From assembly GCF_042654585.1 (NCBI RefSeq), contig NZ_JBHSGR010000023.1, forward strand, positions 26,500 through 90,499: a stretch of DNA of 64,000 nucleotides, in the 5' to 3' direction. Position 1 is the first letter of the stretch; each line of letters opens with the position of its first letter. The position numbers and the translations under genes were made by a program. This document shows, one piece after another, positions 57,731 through 64,000 of the stretch. Source of the stretch: Geodermatophilus arenarius (GTDB lineage: Bacteria; Actinomycetota; Actinomycetes; Mycobacteriales; Geodermatophilaceae). A model generated the notes under the pieces. It made no database searches and had not been told where the DNA came from. It saw only the letters and a program-made list of their open reading frames with translations.

Positions 57731-60228
57731 CGGTCACCTCCGAGAGCGGACTGCGGGGTCGAGACACCGGCGGTGGTCTCGGTCTGGGCGCCGCCGTAGG
57801 CGTTGGACCCGGCCGTGGCCCGGTCCCCGCCGTCGCCGCCCTGGTGGATGGCCCGCCACACCCGCTCCGGGGTCAGCGGCATCCGGATGTCCTCCACACC
57901 CAGGTGCCGGACGGCGTCGAGCGCGGCGTTGACCACCGCCGGGGTGCTGGCGATGCAGCCGGCCTCGCCCACGCCCTTGGCGCCGATCGGGTTGCCCGGC
58001 GCCTCGTGCACCGTGTTGCCGGTGTCGAAGTGCGGCAGGTCGGCGGCCGACGGGACCAGGTAGTCGACGAAGGTGCCGGTGGTGAGGTTGCCGTCGGCGT
58101 CGTAGACGGCCTCCTCGTACAGCGCCTGCGCGATGCCCTGGGCCAGGCCGCCGTGCACCTGCCCCTCGACGATGAGCGGGTTGACGATCGTGCCGACGTC
58201 GTCGACGCAGGCGTACTTGCGGATCTTCACGAACCCGGTCTCGGTGTCGACCTCCATGGCGCACACGTGCGTGCCGTGCGGGAAGGAGAAGTTGACCGGG
58301 TCGAAGGTGGCGTCCGCGTCGATCGAGGGCTCGATGTCCTCGGGGTAGTCGTGCGCGGCGAAGACGGCGAGCGCGATCTCCTGGATCGACATCCCGGTGC
58401 CCGGCGTCCCGCGGACGGTGAACTTCCCGCCGGAGAAGTCCAGGTCGTCCTCGTTGGCCTCGAGCAGGTGCGCGGCCACCCGGCGGGCCTTGGCGATCAC
58501 CTTGTCGGCGGCCTTGACCACCGCGGTGCCGCCGACGACCAGCGAGCGCGAGCCGTAGGTGTCCATGCCCTTGTGGGCGACGGCGGTGTCGCCGTGCAGC
58601 ACCTCGACGTCCTCGAACGGCACGCCGAGCTGGTCGGCGACCAGCTGGCTCCACGCCGTCTCGTGGCCCTGGCCGTGCGGCGTCGAGCCGGTGACCACCT
58701 CGACCTTGCCGGTGGGCAGCATCCGGATCGACGCCGACTCCCAGCCGCCCGCGCCGTAGGACAGCGAGCCGAGCACCCGGGAGGGCGCCAGGCCGCACAT
58801 CTCGGTGAAGGTGGAGAAGCCGATGCCCAGCTGCACCGGGTCGTTCGCCTCGCGCCGGCGGCGCTGCTCCTCGCGCAGCTCCGTGTAGCCGAGCAGGTCC
58901 AGCGCCTGCTGGGTGGCCGAGTCGTAGTCGCCGCTGTCGTACTCGAGGCCGGCGACGGTGGTGAACGGGAACTCCGCGGCGTCGATCCAGTTCCTGCGCC
59001 GCAGCTCCAGCGGGTCCATGCCGAGCTCGACGGCGAGCTCGTCCATGATCCGCTCGACGGCGAAGGTGGCCTCGGGCCGGCCCGCGCCGCGGTAGGCGTC
59101 GGTGGGGACCTTGTTGGTGAAGACGCCGTCGCACTCGAAGCGGTAGGCCGGGAACTTGTAGATGCCGGGGAACATGAACGCGCCCAGCGCCGGCACGCCC
59201 GGGGTGATCAGCCGCAGGTAGGCGCCCATGTCGGCGAGGATCCGCACGCGCAGGCCCTTGACGTCGCCCTCCCGGGTGGCGGCGACGTCGACGTACTGGA
59301 TCTGGTCGCGGCCGTGGTGGGCGGTCATCAGCGACTCGCTGCGGGTCTCGGTCCACTTGACCGGCTTGCCGAGGCGGCGCGCGATCAGGAGCGCGAGGAC
59401 CTCCTCGGGGTTGACCTGCAGCTTGCCGCCGAAGCCGCCGCCGACGTCGGGGGCGACGACGCGCAGCTTGTGCTCCGGGATGCCGGTGACCATCGCCAGC
59501 ATCACCCGCAGCACGTGCGGGATCTGGGTGGCCGACCACAGCGTGAAGTTCTCGCCCTGGGGCTGGACGACGACCGAGCGCGGCTCCATGAACGCCGGGA
59601 TCAGCCGCTGGTTGACGAAGCGCCGGCTGACGACGACCTCGGCGTCGGCGAAGGCCTGCTCGGTGTCCACGCCCGTGCCGGCCTCGCCGGCGTCGAAGAC
59701 GAAGTGGTAGCTGGTGTTGGTGCCGAGCTCGTCGTGCACCAGCCCGGCGCCGTCGCGGACGGCCTCCTCCATGTCGAGGACCGGCGGCAGCGTCTCGTAG
59801 TCGACGTCGACCAGCTCGACGGCGTCGGCGGCCGCGGTGCGCGAGCGGGCGACGATGACCGCCACCGCCTCGCCGACGTGGTTCACGCCGTCGACGGCGA
59901 TCGAGGGGTGGCCGGGGTTCTTCATGTCCGGGGTGACCGGCCAGGCGCAGGGGATGGAGCCCTGCTCGTCGGCGAGGTCGCGGCCGGTGAACACCGCGAC
60001 GACGCCGGGGGCCTCCTTCGCCGCGGAGACGTCGATCGAGGTGATGCGGGCGTGCGCCACGGGGCTGCGCACGACGCTGAGGTGCAGCATCCCGGGCAGG
60101 ACCATGTTGTCGGTCCAGGTGGTGCGCCCGGTGATGAGGCGGGCGTCCTCCTTGCGGCGGCGGGCCTTGCCGACCTCCTTGTCCGGGGCCGGGGTCTGGG
60201 TGGTGGCCGCGTCCTCGGTGACGGTCAT
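57727..60228 (-). CDS. CoxL-like molybdopterin-binding subunit (form II)
   Basis: An 833-residue molybdopterin hydroxylase. Features are GKARRRKEDARLITGRTTWTD at the N-terminus, PDVGGGFGGK (261-269), and the active-site motif AYRGAGR at 378-384, which marks form II rather than form I (AYxCSFR) CO dehydrogenase. TPHGQGHETAWSQLVADQLG and the catalytic Glu in KGVGEAGC follow. It may oxidise CO slowly or another small substrate such as an aromatic or aldehyde. Gene order coxS-coxL-coxM agrees with form II. The ATG at 60228 overlaps the coxS stop. Confidence 0.93.
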   Translation of the reverse strand: MTVTEDAATTQTPAPDKEVGKARRRKEDARLITGRTTWTDNMVLPGMLHLSVVRSPVAHARITSIDVSAAKEAPGVVAVFTGRDLADEQGSIPCAWPVTPDMKNPGHPSIAVDGVNHVGEAVAVIVARSRTAAADAVELVDVDYETLPPVLDMEEAVRDGAGLVHDELGTNTSYHFVFDAGEAGTGVDTEQAFADAEVVVSRRFVNQRLIPAFMEPRSVVVQPQGENFTLWSATQIPHVLRVMLAMVTGIPEHKLRVVAPDVGGGFGGKLQVNPEEVLALLIARRLGKPVKWTETRSESLMTAHHGRDQIQYVDVAATREGDVKGLRVRILADMGAYLRLITPGVPALGAFMFPGIYKFPAYRFECDGVFTNKVPTDAYRGAGRPEATFAVERIMDELAVELGMDPLELRRRNWIDAAEFPFTTVAGLEYDSGDYDSATQQALDLLGYTELREEQRRRREANDPVQLGIGFSTFTEMCGLAPSRVLGSLSYGAGGWESASIRMLPTGKVEVVTGSTPHGQGHETAWSQLVADQLGVPFEDVEVLHGDTAVAHKGMDTYGSRSLVVGGTAVVKAADKVIAKARRVAAHLLEANEDDLDFSGGKFTVRGTPGTGMSIQEIALAVFAAHDYPEDIEPSIDADATFDPVNFSFPHGTHVCAMEVDTETGFVKIRKYACVDDVGTIVNPLIVEGQVHGGLAQGIAQALYEEAVYDADGNLTTGTFVDYLVPSAADLPHFDTGNTVHEAPGNPIGAKGVGEAGCIASTPAVVNAALDAVRHLGVEDIRMPLTPERVWRAIHQGGDGGDRATAGSNAYGGAQTETTAGVSTPQSALGGDR

Positions 60229-60719
60229 GCCTGCGCCCCCAGGGTCTCGGTGGAGCCGGACATCTCCCCCGCGGCCTGCTGCACGGCGCGGACGATGTTC
60301 TGGTAGCCGGTACAGCGGCAGAGGTTGCCCTCGATGCCCTCGCGGACCTCGGTCTCGCTGGGGTTCGGGTTCTCCCTGAGCAGGTCGATCGAGGCCATGA
60401 TCATCCCGGGCGTGCAGTAGCCGCACTGGAGACCGTGCATCTCGTGGAAGGCCTTCTGCACCGGGTGCAGGGCGCCCTCGCTGCCGATGCCCTCGATGGT
60501 GGTGACCTCGGCGCCGTCGGCCTGGACGGCGAGGACGGTGCAGGACTTCACGGCCTGCCCGTCCAGGTGCACGGTGCAGGCGCCGCAGTTGCTGGTGTCG
60601 CAGCCGACGACGGTGCCCACCTTGCCGAGGGCCTCGCGCAGGTGGTGGACCAGCAGGGTCCGGGGTTCGACCTCGTCGGTGTAGGTCACGCCGTCGACCC
60701 TCATGCTGACCTGGGTCAT
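60225..60719 (-). CDS. CoxS-like (2Fe-2S)-binding subunit
   Basis: A 164-residue iron-sulfur subunit. The plant-type 2Fe-2S cluster uses Cys40, Cys45, Cys48 and Cys60; the second uses Cys99, Cys102, Cys134 and Cys136 (GLQCGYCTPGM and GNLCRCTGYQNIV). It carries electrons between the molybdenum and FAD subunits. It is the first gene of the operon; the 219-bp gap upstream holds a TTGACA on the minus strand (60784-60789) but no clear partner -10, so the promoter is undecided. GGAGGA precedes the ATG. Confidence 0.95.
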   Translation of the reverse strand: MTQVSMRVDGVTYTDEVEPRTLLVHHLREALGKVGTVVGCDTSNCGACTVHLDGQAVKSCTVLAVQADGAEVTTIEGIGSEGALHPVQKAFHEMHGLQCGYCTPGMIMASIDLLRENPNPSETEVREGIEGNLCRCTGYQNIVRAVQQAAGEMSGSTETLGAQA

Positions 60720-60938
60720 GGATCCTCCGCTCCGTTGCAGGGGGCGATCGCGCCCGGCTCCGCGGGCGCTCCGCGGCGGAGTCTGTCAACGGCGGAGTGA
60801 CTTAGGCCACGCTTACCTCTGACCGGGTGACCTGCCGGTCCGCAGGTGCGGAGACTGCTCGGTCATCCCTCCGCGGGCGCGGCTGGATGCACGCTCATTG
60901 GCCGCAGCGGAGAGGTTGCAGGGCCGTTGCAGCGCGCC

Positions 60939-62162
60939 TCAGGCGGCGACGGCGCGCAGCTCCCGCCGCCGCAGCGCCGCGCTGCCGGCCAGCGCGACCA
61001 GGCCGAGGACCGCCAGCCCGACGCCGACCAGGCTCGGCGCGGTGTAGCCGTACCCGGCGGCGATGACCACGCCGCCCAGCCACGCGCCGAGGGCGTTGGC
61101 CGCGTTGAGCGCCGAGTGGTTGAGCGCGGCGCCGAGCATCTGCGCCTCCCCGGCGACCTCCATCAGCCGCAGCTGCAGGCAGACGACCAGCGTCGACGCG
61201 GCGACCGCCAGCAGGAAGATCCCGGCCAGCAGGGTGGGGCCGGTGGCGGCGGCGGGGCCGACCAGGGCCAGCAGGACGGCGAGCGCGACGAGGGTGGCGA
61301 CCAGCGAGCGGAACAGCGCGATGTCGGCCAGCCGCCCGCCGAGCGCGGTCCCCACGACGCCGCCGATGCCGAAGGCGAGCAGCACCCACGGGACGACACC
61401 GCGCGAGAGGCCGGTGACCTCGGTGGTCAGCGGCGCGACGTAGCTGTAGACGGCGAACATGCCGCCGAACCCGACGGTGGCCACGGCCAGCGTGAGCAGC
61501 ACCTGCGGGCGGCGCAGCGCGCCGAGCTCGGCCCGCACGCTGGCCTCGCGGGCCCCGGGCGTGGAGGGGACGACGGCGAGCACGGCCGCGACGGTGAGCG
61601 CGGCGAGGACCACCACGGCCCAGTACGCCGAGCGCCAGCCCAGCGTCTGCCCGAGCCAGGTGGCCGCGGGGACGCCGGCGACGTTGGCCACGGCCAGCCC
61701 GAGCATCACCGTGCTCACCGCGCGGCCGCGCAGCGACGGCGGCACCAGCGACGCGGCGACCAGCGAGGCGACACCGAAGTAGGCGCCGTGCGGCAGGCCG
61801 CTGACGAACCGGGCCAGCAGCAGCGACGCCGACCCGGGGGCGAGCGCGCTCAGCGCGTTGCCGGCGAGGAAGGCGGCCATGAGCCCGACGAGCAGGGCGC
61901 GGCGGGGCAGCCGGGCGCCCAGCGCGGCGATGACCGGCGCGCCGACGACGACGCCGAGGGCGTAGGCGGAGATGACGTGGCCCGCCGTCGGGATGTCCAC
62001 GCCGACGCCGTCGGCGATGTCGGGCAGCAGCCCCATCGTGACGAACTCGGTGGTGCCGATCGCGAACCCGCCGAGCGCGAGCGCGACCAGCGCGACGGCC
62101 ACGCGCGGCGTGGCCAGGGACGGGGTCGCGGGAACGGGCGGGGCGGCGGTGCTGGCACTCAC
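60939..62162 (-). CDS. MFS transporter (AraJ/arabinose-efflux-like)
   Basis: A 407-residue 12-segment MFS protein. LALGGFAIGTTEFVTMGLLPDIA near the N-terminus, ISAYALGVVVGAPVIAALGARLPRRALL and FVSGLPHGAYFGVASL match the drug-H+ antiporter AraJ/YdhP group. About 20 residues of polar leader precede the first helix, and the C-terminus is basic (LRRRELRA). The substrate is unknown. It lies in the same direction as the cox genes, with 219 bp between them. Confidence 0.9.
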   Translation of the reverse strand: MSASTAAPPVPATPSLATPRVAVALVALALGGFAIGTTEFVTMGLLPDIADGVGVDIPTAGHVISAYALGVVVGAPVIAALGARLPRRALLVGLMAAFLAGNALSALAPGSASLLLARFVSGLPHGAYFGVASLVAASLVPPSLRGRAVSTVMLGLAVANVAGVPAATWLGQTLGWRSAYWAVVVLAALTVAAVLAVVPSTPGAREASVRAELGALRRPQVLLTLAVATVGFGGMFAVYSYVAPLTTEVTGLSRGVVPWVLLAFGIGGVVGTALGGRLADIALFRSLVATLVALAVLLALVGPAAATGPTLLAGIFLLAVAASTLVVCLQLRLMEVAGEAQMLGAALNHSALNAANALGAWLGGVVIAAGYGYTAPSLVGVGLAVLGLVALAGSAALRRRELRAVAA

Positions 62163-62244
62163 GTGACCCTGCCAAGTGAACGTCGCCGGTCCGTATTCCC
62201 CGGGGTGGCGGAGATGACCGTTTCCGCCCCACGCGCCCCGGGGG

Positions 62245-63567
62245 TCAGGCGCGGGAGGTCCGCCGGAGGGCGAGCAGGTGGGCGGCGACCGCGCCGCGGC
62301 GCGGGGACCCGGCCGGCAGCGCCTCGAGGCAGGCCTGCCAGGCGGCGGCGTCGTCGCGGGCCTCGGGCAGGGCGGTCCAGCGCAGCAGCAGCTCGGGCCG
62401 GCGGCTGGCGACCACGGCGCCCCGCAGGGCGGTGACGAGGCGGCGCCGGGCGAGGGCGACGCCGGGCGCGGTCGAGCGGGGCAGGACGGGGCCGGGGTAG
62501 CGGTCCAGCGCCGCGGCGACGGCGCCCCGGTCGAGCAGCCGGCGCACCGCCTCCAGGTCGGTCTCCAGCGGGCGCAGCAGCCGGTAGGGGCGCGAGCCGA
62601 CCAGGTCGTCGCCGACCAGCCGGCGCAGCCGGGACAGCTCGGCGCGCACGGTGACCGCGGCGGTGTCGCCGGCGTGGCACTCGGCGGCCAGCTGCTCGGT
62701 GCTGCGGCCCTCCCCCGCGGCGGCCGCCTCGGCGAGCAGGAGCAGCAGCTCGGAGTGGCGCAGCGAGAGCTCCACCGGGCCGCCGGGCAGGGTCAGCCGG
62801 GCGCGCTCGCGGCCGAGCACGTCCAGCCGGGGCGCGGCGGGCCGCACCGGCGGCGCGGGCCGGGGGCCGCGGGCGGCGTCGCGCTGCTCCTCGCGGTGCA
62901 GCCAGCGCAGCTCCGACTCGACGGCGGCCACGGTCGCGCGGACGAGGGTGAGCACGTGCGGGCTGGCCACGTGGTCGCCGCCGGTGACGTCGATGGCGCC
63001 GAGCAGCACCCCGGTGACCGGGTGGTGCACCGGCGCGGCCGAGCAGCTCCACGGCTGCACCGGGCGGCGGTAGTGCTCGCTGCCGTAGATCTGCACCGGG
63101 TGGTCGAGGGCGAGCGCGGTGCCGGGGGCGTTGGTGCCGGCGACCTCCTCGGACCACCGGGCGCCGGCGACGAAGTTCATGGTCTCGGCCAGCGAGCGCA
63201 GGCGGCGGTCGCCCTCCACCCACAGCATCCGGCCGTCGGCGTCGGTGACCGCGACGATCATCCGGTCCGCCTCGGCGTCCTCGACCAGCAGCCGGCGGAT
63301 CACCGGCAGCACCGGGGCCAGCGGGTGGGCGGCGCGGTAGGCGGCCAGGTCGTCGTCGAGCAGGTCGACCGGCGGGCCCTGCCCGTCCGGGTCGACGCCG
63401 CTGCCCAGGCTGCGCCGCCAGGAGTCCCAGACCACCGACCGCACGTCCGGCCGGGGCGGCGGGGCGCCGCGCGTCACCAGCGTCTCGTGGGCCGCGCGGA
63501 GGCGGCGGGTCAGCCCGGGCGTGGGACGCCCCTCGGGCAGCGCGAGCCACGGGCTGGCGCCGGTCAC
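62245..63567 (-). CDS. GAF-domain transcriptional regulator with C-terminal winged helix
   Basis: A 440-residue regulator. Residues about 35-215 are a GAF-type sensor like that of AcoR (VWDSWRRSLGSGVDPD; DADGRMLWVEGDRRLRSLAE; WSEEVAGTNAPGTALAL; HPVTGVLLGAIDVTGG). The C-terminus lacks AAA+ and Fis domains. Instead it has an OmpR/SARP-like winged helix (LSLRHSELLLLLAEA; AAVTVRAELSRLRRLVGDDLV; SRPYRL) and a helical BTAD-like tail. Such proteins probably control alcohol or aldehyde oxidation genes. GTG 63567 has AGGGGAGAA upstream. Confidence 0.85.
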   Translation of the reverse strand: MTGASPWLALPEGRPTPGLTRRLRAAHETLVTRGAPPPRPDVRSVVWDSWRRSLGSGVDPDGQGPPVDLLDDDLAAYRAAHPLAPVLPVIRRLLVEDAEADRMIVAVTDADGRMLWVEGDRRLRSLAETMNFVAGARWSEEVAGTNAPGTALALDHPVQIYGSEHYRRPVQPWSCSAAPVHHPVTGVLLGAIDVTGGDHVASPHVLTLVRATVAAVESELRWLHREEQRDAARGPRPAPPVRPAAPRLDVLGRERARLTLPGGPVELSLRHSELLLLLAEAAAAGEGRSTEQLAAECHAGDTAAVTVRAELSRLRRLVGDDLVGSRPYRLLRPLETDLEAVRRLLDRGAVAAALDRYPGPVLPRSTAPGVALARRRLVTALRGAVVASRRPELLLRWTALPEARDDAAAWQACLEALPAGSPRRGAVAAHLLALRRTSRA

Positions 63568-63647
63568 GGCGTTCTCCCCTGGCTGAGAGTCATGGCCCGC
63601 CCATGGTGACCCGGATCGCACGATTGCACCAGGCAACGGTCCGCAGC

Positions 63648-64000
63648 TCAGACACGGGGCGGCGCCGCCGGGAGCAGCGCGGCCGGGTCGCGGCGGCGCA
63701 GCGCGCCCGCCCACAGCCCCGCGCCGTAGGCCAGGTCCTCCAGCCGGCGGGCGGCGGCGAAGCGCACCGGGTCCACCTCCGCCCGGTGCGGCCACCAGGC
63801 GAGGACGGCGTCGGCGCCGGCGTCGGCGAGCGCGGCCCGCAGCGCGCGGCGGGAGACCAGCGCCTCGACGGCGGTCAGCGGCCAGTGGTGCCGGGTGGCC
63901 GAGCGGGCCAGCGTGCGGCCGGCCGCGGCCGTGCCGCGCAGCACCAGCGCCGCGGCCAGGCCGTACGGCGGCCGGCGGCCCGGGCCGGCGACGCGGTGCG
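63648..64000 (-). CDS. 3' end of a gene, possibly mycofactocin glycosyltransferase (partial)
   Basis: The last 116 codons of a longer protein whose start is beyond the window. The visible part reads RRPPYGLAAALVLRGTAAAG, then SATRHHWPLTAVEALVSRRALRAAL and RRLEDLAYGAGLWAGALRRRDPAALLP. The DxAYGxGxWxG pattern near the C-terminus resembles what I recall of mycofactocin glycosyltransferase MftF; this is from memory, so I hold it loosely. A neighbouring GAF regulator of alcohol-oxidation type would fit a mycofactocin locus. Confidence 0.55.
   Translation of the reverse strand, partial: HRVAGPGRRPPYGLAAALVLRGTAAAGRTLARSATRHHWPLTAVEALVSRRALRAALADAGADAVLAWWPHRAEVDPVRFAAARRLEDLAYGAGLWAGALRRRDPAALLPAAPPRV

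Noticed and set aside
57727..60228. Canonical aerobic CO dehydrogenase (form I)
   Set aside because: The active-site loop is AYRGAGR, not AYxCSFR, and gene order is S-L-M, so form II is the correct call.
60784..60789. TTGACA as the coxS promoter -35 (minus strand)
   Set aside because: No -10-like hexamer lies 16-19 bases downstream; the expected place is all GC. Kept only as a note in the coxS entry.

Overview
The window is one 64-kb piece of a very GC-rich actinobacterial chromosome. Nearly every third codon base is G or C, GTG starts are common, adjacent genes often overlap by four bases (ATGA/GTGA), and many starts look leaderless. The gene set fits a soil or rock-dwelling member of the Geodermatophilaceae (Blastococcus/Geodermatophilus/Modestobacter type): form II CO-dehydrogenase-like CoxSLM with CoxG, a mycothiol-reductase-like DsbA protein, a SAM-IV riboswitch, IdeR-type iron boxes, and a sortase-anchored chaplin-like protein. 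The family placement is inference. No rRNA, tRNA, CRISPR array, prophage or transposase is visible.

Layout. 1-3.7 kb: small proteins, a FrnE-like DsbA protein coupled to a cation diffusion facilitator, and an FKBP isomerase. 3.8-8.2 kb: a GH13 alpha-glucosidase and a divergent pair of MFS exporters. 8.2-13.5 kb: acyl-CoA dehydrogenase, a DeoR/DUF4406/NudK-like operon and acetoacetyl-CoA synthetase. 13.6-16 kb: two secreted repeat proteins, the second a sortase-anchored surface protein with seven chaplin-like repeats. 16-17.8 kb: DUF2237, glutathione peroxidase and an Rv2466c-like DsbA protein. 17.8-23 kb: a ferric-siderophore uptake regulon (two permeases, ATPase, siderophore-interacting reductase, binding lipoprotein) with two IdeR/DtxR-like boxes. 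23-27 kb: EamA transporter, VOC protein, thioesterase, MscS channel and small membrane proteins. 27.2-30.8 kb: an acyl-CoA (probably methylcrotonyl-CoA) carboxylase pair.

30.9-34.5 kb: a ROK repressor facing a DUF1479 oxygenase across a promoter with two matching operator-like repeats, then a nitronate monooxygenase. 34.5-37.1 kb: SAM-IV riboswitch, metY and metX. 37.1-43.5 kb: a threonine-aldolase-like enzyme, gamma-carbonic anhydrase, a core-MetE protein with complete zinc ligands, APC permease and NlpC/P60 hydrolase. 43.6-48.3 kb: small proteins, a 543-bp hairpin-rich intergenic region, the TldD/TldE pair and a UBP zinc finger. 48.5-53.5 kb: MBL hydrolase, VOC/SRPBCC/ArsR operon with twin operators, endonuclease-like protein and amidohydrolase. 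53.6-55.6 kb: DedA, HAD and an alpha/beta hydrolase in a coupled operon. 55.7-60.7 kb: coxS-coxL-coxM-coxG. 60.9-64 kb: MFS exporter, a GAF-containing regulator and the end of a gene that may encode a mycofactocin glycosyltransferase.

The most unusual signals are non-coding or structural. (i) Three dispersed copies of a hairpin directly after minus-strand stop codons share a 10-nt loop while two stem base pairs swap by compensatory change. (ii) A nearly identical pair of long hairpins lies at 44.8 and 45.0 kb. (iii) A 16-bp tandem repeat carries the stop codons of two convergent genes. (iv) The chaplin-like sortase substrate is paired with an Ala-Pro-Val repeat protein. (v) The metX start lies inside a 13-bp perfect hairpin.
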